A stretch of 64,000 bases of DNA, taken from NCBI RefSeq assembly GCF_016862455.1, contig NZ_BOMZ01000082.1, positions 1-64,000 of the forward strand. The letters run 5' to 3'. This stretch comes from Actinoplanes utahensis (lineage in GTDB: Bacteria; Actinomycetota; Actinomycetes; Mycobacteriales; Micromonosporaceae). The translations under genes and the position numbers were made by a program. Positions 8,518-18,149 of the stretch are shown one piece after another; within the stretch, counting starts at the first letter, position 1; every line of letters starts with the position of its first letter. The notes under the pieces are model-generated. The model was not told where the DNA came from and made no database searches. It saw only the letters and a list, made by a program, of their open reading frames with translations.

Positions 8518-9432
8518 ATGACGACCAGCCTCACCGGGACCGAGGAGCGCCGTGCTCCGGCCGTACACCGCGAGGTCGTGCGCAAGCGGCGCGGACCGCG
8601 ACTGACCGGATGGGCCTACGCCGCGCCCACCGCGCTCTTCGTCCTGATCTTCTTCGTGGTGCCGACCGTGCTCGTCGCGCGGATGTCGGTGTCGGACTGG
8701 AACCTGTTCGCCGGCGACCGCGGCTACAACGCGCCGGAGAACTTCACCGCCGCCGTCCAGAACCGGCTGTTCTGGCCGGCGGTCGGGTTCACCGTCAAGT
8801 ACACGCTGGTGACCACGGTGATCCTGCTGGTGCTGGCGCTCGGGCTGGCGCTGCTGGTGCAGGAGTCGAGCCGCTGGTCCGGGTTCCTGCGCACCGCGTT
8901 CCTGGTGCCGTCGGCGCTCGGGCTGGCGTCGGCGTCGCTGCTGTTCTACGCCCTCTACTCGCCACAGAGCAGCCCGCTCGGCTTCCTCGGGATCTCGTTC
9001 CTCGGCACCCCGGCCGGCGCGCTCTGGTCGACGGTCGTCCTGATCGTGTGGCGGTTCGCCGGGTTCTACATGCTGTTGCTGCTGGTCGGGCTGCAGGGCA
9101 TCTCCGGCGACGTGTACGAGGCGGCCCGGCTGGACGGCGCGACCCGGTGGCAGACGTTCCGGTACGTCACCCTGCCGCTGCTGCGCTCGTCCCTGGCACT
9201 GTGCACGATCCTCTGCGTCACCGGCTCGATGCTCGCCTTCGACCAGTTCTACCTGCTCACCAAGGGCGGGCCGGACAACAGCACGATCACCATCGTTCAG
9301 CTCGTCTACAACCTGGCCTTCCAGGGCGCCAACGACCTGGGCCGGGCCGCCGCCCTGTCGATCCTGATCCTCGGCGCGCTCCTGGTCGTCAACCTCGTGC
9401 AGTTCCGTGGCCTGCGCGGTAGGGAGAACTGA
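8518..9432 (+). CDS. ABC sugar permease (MalF-type)
   Basis: A 304-residue inner-membrane permease with six hydrophobic helices. The cytoplasmic coupling motif EAARLDGATRWQTFRYVTLP is the EAA loop of binding-protein-dependent permeases. It begins directly after the solute-binding gene and its stop overlaps the start of the second permease, so the two are translationally coupled. No ATP-binding subunit is encoded nearby; a shared multi-sugar ATPase such as MsiK elsewhere in the genome would be needed. Confidence 0.92.
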   Translation: MTTSLTGTEERRAPAVHREVVRKRRGPRLTGWAYAAPTALFVLIFFVVPTVLVARMSVSDWNLFAGDRGYNAPENFTAAVQNRLFWPAVGFTVKYTLVTTVILLVLALGLALLVQESSRWSGFLRTAFLVPSALGLASASLLFYALYSPQSSPLGFLGISFLGTPAGALWSTVVLIVWRFAGFYMLLLLVGLQGISGDVYEAARLDGATRWQTFRYVTLPLLRSSLALCTILCVTGSMLAFDQFYLLTKGGPDNSTITIVQLVYNLAFQGANDLGRAAALSILILGALLVVNLVQFRGLRGREN

Positions 9433-10238
9433 TGTCGCGTACTCCGCGGTATGTGCTCACCGGCGGTCTCGCCGTCCTCTTCCTGGCGCCGCTGCTGTGG
9501 GCGGCGATCGCCTCGGTCAGCCCGCAGCCCGGCACCCGGCAGATCGACGGCTGGGGCCTCGGCAACTACCAGACCCTGGCGAACTACCAGGCCGGGATCG
9601 GGCAGTACCTGCTCAACTCGACACTGGTCGCCGGGATGACCGTGCTGTTCACCCTGTTCGTGTCGCTGCTCGGCGGCTACGCGTTCGCGATGTTCCGGTT
9701 CCCCGGCCGCAACGTGCTGTTCCTGCTCACCCTGGCCATCCTGATGGTCCCGTACGCGACCCTGTTGATCCCGCTCTACGTGCTGCTCAACGACCTCGGC
9801 CTGCAGAACTCGCTGGTCGGGCTGTCGCTGGTGCTGACCATGTTCCAGTTGCCGTTCGCGGTGTTCATGATGCGCATCTCGTTCGAGGCGGTGCCCAAGG
9901 AGCTCGGCGAGTCGGCGCTCGTCGACGGCTGCGGCAGCCTGCGCGCCCTGCTGCACATCCTGGTCCCGGCGGTGCGGCCGGGCCTGATCACGGTCGGCCT
10001 GTTCGCCTTCCTGGCCGCCTGGAACGACTTCATCACCCCGCTCGTGCTGATCAGCGACTCCGGCAAGCTGCCGCTGCCGCTGGCCGTGGCGAACATGCGC
10101 CAGCAGGTGATGGGGATCGTCGACTACGGCGCCACCGAGGCCGGCGTGGTCGCCCTGGCACTGCCCTGCATCGTGCTGTTCCTCGCCCTCCAACGGCACT
10201 ACGTCCGCGGTTTCATGTCCGGCGCACTCAAAGGTTGA
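9432..10238 (+). CDS. ABC sugar permease (MalG-type)
   Basis: A 268-residue permease, partner of the preceding one. Six hydrophobic segments are visible, and the coupling loop reads ELGESALVDGCGSLRALLHI, a slightly divergent EAA motif. The ATG shares a base with the upstream TGA. The first arabinofuranosidase gene starts seven bases after its stop. Confidence 0.92.
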   Translation: MSRTPRYVLTGGLAVLFLAPLLWAAIASVSPQPGTRQIDGWGLGNYQTLANYQAGIGQYLLNSTLVAGMTVLFTLFVSLLGGYAFAMFRFPGRNVLFLLTLAILMVPYATLLIPLYVLLNDLGLQNSLVGLSLVLTMFQLPFAVFMMRISFEAVPKELGESALVDGCGSLRALLHILVPAVRPGLITVGLFAFLAAWNDFITPLVLISDSGKLPLPLAVANMRQQVMGIVDYGATEAGVVALALPCIVLFLALQRHYVRGFMSGALKG

Positions 10239-10244
10239 GCACCC

Positions 10245-12116
10245 ATGACGATCGAAGAAGTGACCGTGACCGGGGAATGGATCCGGCGCGGCGGCACTCC
10301 CGCGGCCCCGAGCACCGGCCGGCTGCGGCCGCTCGGCCTCGGCGAGGTGACCCTGCGCCCCGGCTTCTGGCAGCGGCGGCGTGACGTCAGCCGGACGGCG
10401 TCGTTCGCGCACATCGAACACTGGCTGGAGAAGGCCGGCTGGCTGCCCAACTTCGACCTTCCGTCGGGCCTGCGGCGGGGCCGGGAGTTCTCCGACTCCG
10501 AGGTCTACAAGTTCCTCGAAGCCCTGGCCTGGGCCGACGATCCCGCGCTCGAGGACCGCTACCGGGCGATCGTGGCCCGGGTCGCCGCCGCCCAGCAGCC
10601 CGACGGCTACCTCAACACCAACTTCGGCCGCCCCGGCCAGGCGGCCCGCTACAGCGATCTGGAATGGGGCCACGAGCTCTACTGTCACGGCCACCTGATC
10701 CAGGCCGGGGTGGCCCGGGCCCGCACCCACGGCCACGACGACCTGGTGACCGTGGCCGTGCGGGCCGCCGACCACGTCTGTGACACGTTCGGCCCGGACG
10801 GCATCGCCTCGGTATGCGGGCACGCGGTGATCGAGACGGCGCTCGTCGAGCTGTACCGGGTCACCGGCGACCGCCGCTACCTGGAACAGGCTCGGCTGTT
10901 CATCGACCGGCGCGGCCGGCCGGTGCTCGACGACATCGAGTTCGGGCGCGCCTACTTCCAGGACGACGTGCCGATCCGGGAGGCGCGGTCGCTGCGCGGG
11001 CACGCGGTCCGGGCCGTCTATCTTGCGGCCGGCGCTGTCGACCTGGCGGTGGAGACCGGCGACGACGGGCTGCTCGACGCGATCGACAGGCAGTGGCGGC
11101 ACGCGGCGGCGCGGCGCACCTACCTCACCGGCGGCATCGGATCCCGGCACCAGGACGAAGCCTACGGCGACGACTTCGTGCTCCCGCCGGACCGCGCCTA
11201 CCAGGAGACCTGCGCCGGTGTCGGCTCGATCATGCTGGCCTGGCGACTGCTGCTGGCGCGCGGCGACGCCCGCTACGCCGACCTGATCGAACGGATCCTG
11301 TTCAATATCATCGCCACCTCGCCGGCCGACGACGGCACCCGCTTCTTCTACGCCAACACCCTGCACCAGCGGGTTCCCGGCGCCGAACCGGCGGCCGGCA
11401 CCCAGGTCCCGCGGGCCGCGTCCAGCCTGCGCGCCTCCTGGTTCGCGGTGTCCTGCTGCCCGACCAACCTGTCGCGCACCTTCGCCAGCCTGGCCGCCTA
11501 CGTCGCCACCAGCGACGACGACGGCGTGCAGATCCACCAGTACACGCCGGCCTCGATCACCGCGGGCGGCGTCGAACTCGACGTGGACACCGCCTATCCC
11601 GACGACGGCCGGGTCACCGTGCGGATCGTCCGCACCCCGGACACGCCGTGGACCCTCGCGCTGCGGATTCCCGGGTGGGCGACGGAGGCGACGGTGGACG
11701 GGATTCCGGCGGCTCCGGGCTACGCCCGGATCACCCGCCGCTTCGTCGCCGGGGAGACGATCGTCCTGGATCTCGCGGTCCGGCCCCGGGTCACGGTCGC
11801 CGACCCCCGGATCGACGCGGTACGGGGAAGCGTCGCCATCGAACGGGGACCGCTCGTCTACTGCGCCGAGTCCGTCGACCTGCCGCCGGGGGTCGCGCTC
11901 GACACGATCCGCCTCGAGCCCGGCACTGACCTGGTCGAACGTGACGGTGCGGTGATCGTCACCGGTCGCGCCGTGCCCGTCGACGACGATGCGTGGCCGT
12001 ACGCCGCACCCGGGGTTTCTGATGCCGGGACCGCCGTCGAGATCCCGCTGTACCCGTACCACCGCTGGGCCCGTCGTGGCCCGTCGGCCATGCGCGTCTG
12101 GATCCCCACCATCTGA
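10245..12116 (+). CDS. Cytoplasmic beta-L-arabinofuranosidase (GH127/DUF1680)
   Basis: A 623-residue glycoside hydrolase without signal peptide. In the GH127 enzyme HypBA1 a zinc ion is held by one Glu and three Cys, one Cys being the nucleophile. The equivalent residues here are E321 and C323 (in QETCAGVGS) and C404-C405 (in SCCPTNLSR). The N-terminal two thirds form an alpha/alpha barrel, and the C-terminal third is beta-rich. It probably cleaves beta-1,2-linked L-arabinofuranose units imported by the upstream transporter. It belongs to the same operon. Confidence 0.92.
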   Translation: MTIEEVTVTGEWIRRGGTPAAPSTGRLRPLGLGEVTLRPGFWQRRRDVSRTASFAHIEHWLEKAGWLPNFDLPSGLRRGREFSDSEVYKFLEALAWADDPALEDRYRAIVARVAAAQQPDGYLNTNFGRPGQAARYSDLEWGHELYCHGHLIQAGVARARTHGHDDLVTVAVRAADHVCDTFGPDGIASVCGHAVIETALVELYRVTGDRRYLEQARLFIDRRGRPVLDDIEFGRAYFQDDVPIREARSLRGHAVRAVYLAAGAVDLAVETGDDGLLDAIDRQWRHAAARRTYLTGGIGSRHQDEAYGDDFVLPPDRAYQETCAGVGSIMLAWRLLLARGDARYADLIERILFNIIATSPADDGTRFFYANTLHQRVPGAEPAAGTQVPRAASSLRASWFAVSCCPTNLSRTFASLAAYVATSDDDGVQIHQYTPASITAGGVELDVDTAYPDDGRVTVRIVRTPDTPWTLALRIPGWATEATVDGIPAAPGYARITRRFVAGETIVLDLAVRPRVTVADPRIDAVRGSVAIERGPLVYCAESVDLPPGVALDTIRLEPGTDLVERDGAVIVTGRAVPVDDDAWPYAAPGVSDAGTAVEIPLYPYHRWARRGPSAMRVWIPTI

Positions 12117-12128
12117 AAGGACGTCCCC

Positions 12129-14609
12129 ATGCTGTCCCGTCGTCAGATGCTCCAGGTCGGCGCGGCCACCGCCGCCGCCACTTTTGTCGCACCGCGTGCC
12201 GCCGCCGCGGCCCCGGCGTCCTGGAAGGCCGTCCCGTTCGGCCTCGACCGGGTCACCCTGCAACCGAGCGTCTTCACCGAGAAACGGGACCGGATCCTCG
12301 CCTACGCCCGCGCCTACCCCGCCGACCGAATCCTGGCGAACTTCCGGGCCGCCGCGGGCCTGGACACGCTCGGCGCGCAACCGCCCGGCGGCTGGGACGA
12401 CGCGACCGGCAACCTGCGCGGCCACTACAGCGGCCACTTCCTGTCGCTGCTGGCCCAGGCCTGGGCCGGGACCGGCGAGGCGGTCTTCAAGTCCAAGCTC
12501 GACTACCTGGTCACCGGGTTGAAGCAGTGCCAGGACGCGTGGGCGGCCCGGGCCGGTCAGCCGGGTTCCGGGCCGGTGCCGCCGACGTGGACGGCCGACG
12601 GTCTGGCGCTGTCCGGCAGCGGCCAGTACGTGGGCCTGCCGGACGCCACGATCGACGGCCTGACCCGGGCCACCATCGCGATCCGCCTGCGGATCAGCGA
12701 GCTGCGGACCTGGTCACGAGCATTCGACTTCGGTACGGGGACCGGCGTCACCATGTTCCTGACGGTGCACGACGGAACCGGCCCCCGGTTCGCGATCACC
12801 ACCTCCGGCAGTGGCGGTGAGCAGCGCATCAGCGGCTCCACGCCGCTGCCGGTGGGCCGGTGGGTGGATCTGGCGGTCACTCTCGACGGGCGGGTCGGCA
12901 CCCTCTACGTCGACGGGGCCGTGGCCGGTACCAACACGGCGATGACGCTGACCCCGGCCGCGCTGGGCGCCCCGAAGAACAACTGGATCGGCCGGTCCCA
13001 GTACGCCGATCCGTACCTCAAGGCCACCGTCACCGAGTTCCACCTGGCCGACCGGGCCCTGACCGCCGCCGAACTCGCCGCCGGGGCGCAGGGGAACCTG
13101 ATCCGCTACCGGTTCGAGGAGACCTCCGGCACGACCGTCCACGACTCGTCCGGCCGCAACCGGCAGGCGGCCGTCGTCACCGGCGTCGGAACGGGAACGC
13201 CCGGCCCCAGCCGCGCCGGATTCCTCGCCGCCTACCCGGAGACCCAGTTCATCCAGCTCGAACAGTATGTGACGTATCCCGCGATCTGGGCCCCGTACTA
13301 CACCTGCCACAAGATCATGCGCGGTTTGCTGGACGCGCACATCCTGACCGGCAACGCCACCGCCCTCACCGTGGCTCGCGGCATGGGGGAGTGGGTGCAC
13401 AGCCGGCTCAGCCGGCTGCCCCGCGCTCAGCTGGACCGGATGTGGTCGCTCTACATCGCCGGCGAGTACGGCGGCATGAACGAGGTGATGGCCGACCTGG
13501 CCGCGCTCACCGGCGACGGCGCCTTCCTGACCACGGCCACGTACTTCGACAACACCCGGCTGCTCGCCGACTGTGTGGCCGGGACCGACACCCTCGACGG
13601 CAAGCACGCCAACCAGCACATCCCGCAGTTCCTCGGCTACCTGCGCATGTACGAGCAGGGCGCCGGCGCGGACTACCGGACCGCGGCGGCGAACTTCTAC
13701 GAGATGGTCGCCGGGCACCGCACCTACGTGCACGGCGGCACCGGCCAGGGCGAGGTGTTCCGCGGCCGGGACGTGATCGCCGGCAGCATCTCCGGCGACA
13801 CCAACGCCGAGACGTGCGCCGCCTACAACATGCTCAAGCTCGCCCGGAACCTGTTCCTCCACACGCCGGCCGCCCGGTACCTGGACTACTACGAGAAGAC
13901 CCTGGTCAACCAGATCCTGGCCTCCCGCCGGGACGCCGAGAGCACCGACGATCCGCTGGTCGCCTACATGGTCCCGGTCGGGCCCGGGAGCCGGCGCGGG
14001 TACGGCAACATCGGCACCTGCTGCGGCGGCACCGGACTGGAGAACCACACCAAGTACCAGGACACCGTCTACTTCCGGTCACCGGCGAACGACGTCCTCT
14101 ACGTCAACCTCTACATTCCCTCGACGCTGCGCTGGACCGAACGCGGCGTCACCGTCACCCAGACCGGCGACTACCCCCGCACCCCGTCGTCGACCCTGAC
14201 GATCACCGGGGCGGCCCGGTTCGACCTGCGGCTCCGAGTGCCGTCGTGGGCGCGGGCCGGGTTCGCCGTCACCGTCAACGGCGGCGCCGTCGACGCCCCG
14301 GTGACCGCGGAGGGCTACGCGAGCCTCGACCGGACCTGGGCGGCCGGCGACCGGGTGCAGGTCAGCTTCCCGTACCGGCTGTCGGTCGAGCGGGCCGTCG
14401 ACGACCCGAGTCTGCAGGCCCTGCTCTACGGCCCGCTCGCCCTGGTCGCCACGTCGTCGTCCACCGGCTACCTGAACCTGCCCGCCGACCTGCCCGGCAC
14501 CGTCCGGCCGGGACCCCGGCCACTCACCTTCACCAGTGGTGACGTCACGTTCCAGCCGTTCTTCCTCGGCGACACGGCGGCCTACCACGCCTACGTCCGC
14601 CGCGCCTGA
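12129..14609 (+). CDS. Exported GH127-type hydrolase with an inserted LamG-like domain
   Basis: An 826-residue secreted enzyme. The signal carries a twin-arginine motif (LSRRQMLQVG) and ends in an alanine run near residue 28. Residues 29-143 and 360-826 form a DUF1680/GH127-GH146 type hydrolase, with metal/nucleophile residues E561 and C563 (NAETCAAYN) and C631-C632 (GTCCGGTG). Residues about 144-358 are a concanavalin/LamG-like sugar-binding domain inserted inside the catalytic fold. It presumably trims arabinofuranosides outside the cell for the adjacent importer. It starts 12 bases after the cytoplasmic paralogue. Confidence 0.9.
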   Translation: MLSRRQMLQVGAATAAATFVAPRAAAAAPASWKAVPFGLDRVTLQPSVFTEKRDRILAYARAYPADRILANFRAAAGLDTLGAQPPGGWDDATGNLRGHYSGHFLSLLAQAWAGTGEAVFKSKLDYLVTGLKQCQDAWAARAGQPGSGPVPPTWTADGLALSGSGQYVGLPDATIDGLTRATIAIRLRISELRTWSRAFDFGTGTGVTMFLTVHDGTGPRFAITTSGSGGEQRISGSTPLPVGRWVDLAVTLDGRVGTLYVDGAVAGTNTAMTLTPAALGAPKNNWIGRSQYADPYLKATVTEFHLADRALTAAELAAGAQGNLIRYRFEETSGTTVHDSSGRNRQAAVVTGVGTGTPGPSRAGFLAAYPETQFIQLEQYVTYPAIWAPYYTCHKIMRGLLDAHILTGNATALTVARGMGEWVHSRLSRLPRAQLDRMWSLYIAGEYGGMNEVMADLAALTGDGAFLTTATYFDNTRLLADCVAGTDTLDGKHANQHIPQFLGYLRMYEQGAGADYRTAAANFYEMVAGHRTYVHGGTGQGEVFRGRDVIAGSISGDTNAETCAAYNMLKLARNLFLHTPAARYLDYYEKTLVNQILASRRDAESTDDPLVAYMVPVGPGSRRGYGNIGTCCGGTGLENHTKYQDTVYFRSPANDVLYVNLYIPSTLRWTERGVTVTQTGDYPRTPSSTLTITGAARFDLRLRVPSWARAGFAVTVNGGAVDAPVTAEGYASLDRTWAAGDRVQVSFPYRLSVERAVDDPSLQALLYGPLALVATSSSTGYLNLPADLPGTVRPGPRPLTFTSGDVTFQPFFLGDTAAYHAYVRRA

Positions 14610-14612
14610 GCC

Positions 14613-15644
14613 GTGCGCGCCCCCGTCCTCAAGGACGTCGCCCGGCTCGCCGGCGTGTCGGTGCAGACCGTCTCCCGCGTCGTCAACGACAACCCGAGCG
14701 TCCGCCCGGAGACCCGGGCCCGGGTCCGCGCCGCCATGCGAGCCCTGAACTACCAGCCCAACCTGGCCGCCCGCACCCTCGTCACCCGGCGGTCGCGCAC
14801 CCTCGGAGTGATCACCCCGGTCTCCGGCACGCTGCTGTACGCCGTCGAGGACGCGGCCCGCCGGGCCGGGTACCACATCGGCGTCACCGGCTGCGCCGGC
14901 CCGGACGACGGCTTCGTCCGGGCGGCGCTGGCCCGCCTCCGGGACCAGGCGGTCGCCGGGACGATCCTGATCGCGCCGGTCGCCGGGGTCCGGCAGGCGC
15001 TCAGCGAGCCGCAGCCGGTGCCGTTCGTGGTGGCCGGTGATCTGCGGGATCTGCCGAGCGTCGCCGTCGACAACGCCCTCGGCGCCCGCCAGGTGACCCG
15101 GCACCTGCTGGGCCTCGGCCACCGTACGGTCCACCACGTCTCCGGCCCCGCCGGTGACCCGGAGGCGACGGAACGCCGATCCGGCTGGCAGCAGGCGCTG
15201 CTGCGGGCCGGCCGCCCGGTCCCGGCGCCGCTCGCCGGTGACGGCACCGCCCGCTCCGGTTACCTGGCGGGCCGTGGACTCGCCGCCGACCGGTCGGTCA
15301 CCGCGGTATTCTGCGGCACCGACCATCTGGCCCTCGGTGTGCTCCGTGCGCTCGCCGAAGCCGGCCGTCACGTGCCCGGCGACGTGAGCGTGGCCGGGTT
15401 CGGGGACCTGCCGGAGTCGCCCTACCTGTGCCCGCCGCTGACCACCGTCCACCAGGATCTCGACGCGGTCGGCCGGGACGCCGTCGCCGCCCTGCTGCAC
15501 CGGATCGACACCGGCGGGGACGCCGGGATCCGCCGCCACGCGCCCCGCCTGGTCGTCCGGGCCAGCACCGCCCCGCCGGCCGGCGTCAATGCGGAAATGG
15601 CACTCTCGGGCGTGGCTCGATCTCGTCGCGGAACCGTTCGATGA
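14613..15644 (+). CDS. LacI family regulator, last gene of the arabinofuranoside operon
   Basis: A 343-residue LacI-type protein: HTH in VLKDVARLAGVSVQTVSRVV, hinge near residue 50, and a ligand-binding domain (AVFCGTDHLALGVLRAL, VSVAGFGDLPESP). The GTG start is three bases after the hydrolase stop, so it is co-transcribed with the catabolic genes, unlike the divergent LacI at 6024. It could give feedback on this operon or regulate a distant target. The last 59 bases overlap the convergent DUF1152 gene. Confidence 0.9.
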   Translation: MRAPVLKDVARLAGVSVQTVSRVVNDNPSVRPETRARVRAAMRALNYQPNLAARTLVTRRSRTLGVITPVSGTLLYAVEDAARRAGYHIGVTGCAGPDDGFVRAALARLRDQAVAGTILIAPVAGVRQALSEPQPVPFVVAGDLRDLPSVAVDNALGARQVTRHLLGLGHRTVHHVSGPAGDPEATERRSGWQQALLRAGRPVPAPLAGDGTARSGYLAGRGLAADRSVTAVFCGTDHLALGVLRALAEAGRHVPGDVSVAGFGDLPESPYLCPPLTTVHQDLDAVGRDAVAALLHRIDTGGDAGIRRHAPRLVVRASTAPPAGVNAEMALSGVARSRRGTVR

Positions 15645-16614
15645 TGTGGCTGACCTGCAACATGTCGTCGGTCCCGCGGATCCGGTCCAGGTAGAGCGAG
15701 CGGGCCGCCAGCCCGGCCAGGTCGAACGTGAAGTACATCGCCATCAGCGGGTTGACGAAGAGCGGCGAGCCGCCGATGCGCTCGTCCACCGGCACGTCAC
15801 CGGCCGCTCCGGTCAGGGCCGCCGCGATCTGGCCGTTGACGATGCTCGCCCGGCCCGGCGTGGCGATCCGGGCGTGTTCGACCGCGTCACGGTAGAGCGC
15901 CGCCTCCCGGCCGTGGGACGGCACGGTGAACGCGCCCAGATAGGCGCCGTCCCGGTCGAGCGCCGCGATGTTCTCCAGAACCTGCACGTGGTTCACGCCG
16001 TGATAGGCGTCCACGCCGAAACCGATCGACGCCACCAGCCTGACCGGCACGGGGGTGGCGGCGACCGCGGCGAGACTCGTCGCGTCCTCCACCGGGGTGC
16101 CGAGCGCGGCCTCGTCGCCACGCATCAGAATGTCGGTGCCACCGTCGACGAGAACGATCGCGTCGAGGTCGAGGCGTCTCGCCAGCCGCCGGTATGCACG
16201 GCGCAACGGCCGGACGCCGGTGCGCGGGAACGCGTACACGGTCGACGGCAGGGCGTGCCGGCGCAACCATCGAGCCAGGGTGCGCTCCGGGAAGTAGACC
16301 TCGTGCGACGCGGTGTCCGCGGTGACCGCCGCGACGCCCTCGTCCCGCCGGAACCCCTGCTCCAGCCCGTAGAGGTTCACCAGCGACAGACTGCCGAAAT
16401 GCACGGTCCGGCCGGCCGCCATCAGGGACAGGCCGAGCGGCAGGCCGGCGTAGACGTCGAAACCGCCGCCCGCCCCGGCGATCAGCACCCGCCGGGCGTC
16501 ACCCAGCGCCTCGAAGAACGGCATCCGCCACACCGCGTCATGATGCCCACCATGGTCGCCGTCCGCAGCCGGATATTCGAACCGGTCGCTCCCGGATCCG
16601 CTCGGCGTCCGCAT
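15586..16614 (-). CDS. DUF1152 domain protein
   Basis: About 342 residues, matching DUF1152: an early glycine-rich RRVLIAGAGGGFDVYAGLPL motif, a central DAIVLVDGGTDILMRGDE motif and IGFGVDAYHGVNHVQVLENI. The fold is probably nucleotide- or cofactor-binding; function is unknown. Start is uncertain: ATG 16614, GTG 16533 and ATG 16524 are all in frame, and none has a strong ribosome site. It converges on the LacI gene with a short overlap. Confidence 0.82.
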   Translation of the reverse strand: MRTPSGSGSDRFEYPAADGDHGGHHDAVWRMPFFEALGDARRVLIAGAGGGFDVYAGLPLGLSLMAAGRTVHFGSLSLVNLYGLEQGFRRDEGVAAVTADTASHEVYFPERTLARWLRRHALPSTVYAFPRTGVRPLRRAYRRLARRLDLDAIVLVDGGTDILMRGDEAALGTPVEDATSLAAVAATPVPVRLVASIGFGVDAYHGVNHVQVLENIAALDRDGAYLGAFTVPSHGREAALYRDAVEHARIATPGRASIVNGQIAAALTGAAGDVPVDERIGGSPLFVNPLMAMYFTFDLAGLAARSLYLDRIRGTDDMLQVSHIIERFRDEIEPRPRVPFPH

Positions 16615-16674
16615 CGGTCCGCCCGGCTCGCCTCGGGGCTGCCGGATCCGTCGGGGCTTCTCTAGGCTGGCGGC

Positions 16675-16905
16675 ATGCGACAGGCGCTCAAGGATCTGAC
16701 GTTCACCGAGCACTCCGAATGGTTCGGACTGGGGCCGCTGGCTCTCGCCGTGCCGGCCGGTGTCCGGGCGTTCCTGACGGACGATTCGTTCGCCCGCGCG
16801 GTCTGGATCGCCATCTCCGCCGTCCTGCTGACCCTCTGCGCCGTCTACGTGATCTGGTCCCGGCGAACGCGCTCCGCGGAGACGACCGGGCCGGAAGCCC
16901 GTTAG
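16675..16905 (+). CDS. Small two-helix membrane protein
   Basis: A 76-residue protein with an N-terminal amphipathic stretch, a hydrophobic PLALAVPAGVRAF region, a clear helix (AVWIAISAVLLTLCAVYVIW) and a basic tail. I do not recognise the family. TAGGCT lies at 16663-16668, six bases before the ATG, which marks a leaderless promoter. Confidence 0.7.
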   Translation: MRQALKDLTFTEHSEWFGLGPLALAVPAGVRAFLTDDSFARAVWIAISAVLLTLCAVYVIWSRRTRSAETTGPEAR

Positions 16906-16960
16906 CCCGCTCTCGGACCCCGCATCATGCGCCGGCGCGTGGGTCGTACCAGGAAGGTCT

Positions 16961-18124
16961 TCAGGAAGAGCGGCCCGGGTGGGGCAGCGGCGTCCCGGCG
17001 GGCCGGGTGAGCCAGCCGCGGACCGCCGGCGTGTGCTCGCCGAGAGCGGGCGGGGATGACGGCGGTGCGGTGGACGCGCGGGTGTAGGTGATCGGATGGC
17101 GGATCTGGGAGTCGCCGGACGGCAGGGTGACCAGCGGGTCCAGGCCGTGGGCGGTGGCGTGGGCGATCGCGTCGCCGATGTCGCCGACCAGGCCGGCGGG
17201 GACACCCGCCGCGGTCAGCCGTTGTTCCCAACGGGCGGCGGTGTCGGCGGCCAGGGCCTGTTCCAGCGCGGTGACCAGGGCCGCCCGGTGCGCGACACGG
17301 TCCGCGTTGGTGGCGAAGCGGGGGTCGGCGGCCAGCCCGGGAACACCGATCTCGGTGCACAGGCGGGTGAACTGGCGGTCGTTGCCGCAGGCCACGGCGA
17401 TCGGGGCGTCGGCGCAGCGCAGCGTCTCGTACGGGGCTATCGACGGGTGCCGGTTGCCCATCCGGGCCGGGGCGACGCCCGTGGTCAGGAAGTCGGCGGC
17501 CTGGTTGACGAGGCCGCCGAGCAGGCTGGACAGCAGGTTCACCTGCACGTGGTCGCCCTGGCCGGTACGGGCCCGCCGGTGCAGTGCGGCCAGGATGCCG
17601 ATCGTGGCGTCCTTGGCGGTCAGCACGTCGACGAGCGCCACCCCGACCTTGGTGGGTTCGCCGCCGGGGTCGCCGGTGATGCTCATCAGGCCGCCGACCG
17701 CCTGCACCACGAAGTCGTAGCCGGGCAGGTCGGTGTCCGGGCCGAAACCGGTGACCGTGCAGTAGACGACGGCCGGGTTGATCGCCGAGACGGTGTCGTA
17801 GCCGAGCCCGAAGGAGTCCATCCCGGCCGGCCGCAGGTTGTGGATCAGCACGTCGGCGCGGGCGGCCAACTCCCGCGCGGCGTCCCGGTCGTCCGGGCGG
17901 GACAGGTCCAGGGCCAGGCTGTACTTGCCGCGGTTCAGCCCGTCGAAGTACGCCGACGAACCGGCCGTCCACGGCGGACCCCAGCCGCGGGTGTCGTCGC
18001 CGCTGCCGGGGCGTTCCACCTTCACCACCGTGGCGCCCAGGTCGGCCAGGGTCATGGTGGCCAGCGGGCCGGCGAGGACGCGGCTGAAGTCGGCCACCAG
18101 GAGGCCGTCCAGGGGAGCGGTCAT
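16961..18124 (-). CDS. CaiB/BaiF family CoA-transferase
   Basis: A 387-residue class III CoA-transferase that moves CoA between carboxylic acids through an aspartyl-CoA anhydride. Family features are the opening LLVADFSRVLAGPLATMTLADLGATVVKVE, a DVLIHNLRPAGMDSFGL segment, and the probable catalytic Asp in KVGVALVDVLTAKDATIG. Length is slightly short but within range. The ATG at 18124 is preceded by TACGGT and six bases, a leaderless promoter, so an upstream GTG at 18139 is not needed. The natural acid is unknown. Confidence 0.9.
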   Translation of the reverse strand: MTAPLDGLLVADFSRVLAGPLATMTLADLGATVVKVERPGSGDDTRGWGPPWTAGSSAYFDGLNRGKYSLALDLSRPDDRDAARELAARADVLIHNLRPAGMDSFGLGYDTVSAINPAVVYCTVTGFGPDTDLPGYDFVVQAVGGLMSITGDPGGEPTKVGVALVDVLTAKDATIGILAALHRRARTGQGDHVQVNLLSSLLGGLVNQAADFLTTGVAPARMGNRHPSIAPYETLRCADAPIAVACGNDRQFTRLCTEIGVPGLAADPRFATNADRVAHRAALVTALEQALAADTAARWEQRLTAAGVPAGLVGDIGDAIAHATAHGLDPLVTLPSGDSQIRHPITYTRASTAPPSSPPALGEHTPAVRGWLTRPAGTPLPHPGRSS

Positions 18125-18149
18125 CTTCGGACCGTACACACCGGGGTGG

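Noticed and set aside
9306-12437. A 1043-codon open frame on the minus strand opposite the transporter and arabinofuranosidase genes
   Set aside because: It is rich in Gly/Arg/Pro/Val/Asp with no domain, and lies antisense to well-supported genes. High GC makes such long antisense frames common.
6024-15644. Mobile catabolic island
   Set aside because: No integrase, transposase, tRNA target or flanking repeat is visible, and base composition matches the surroundings.
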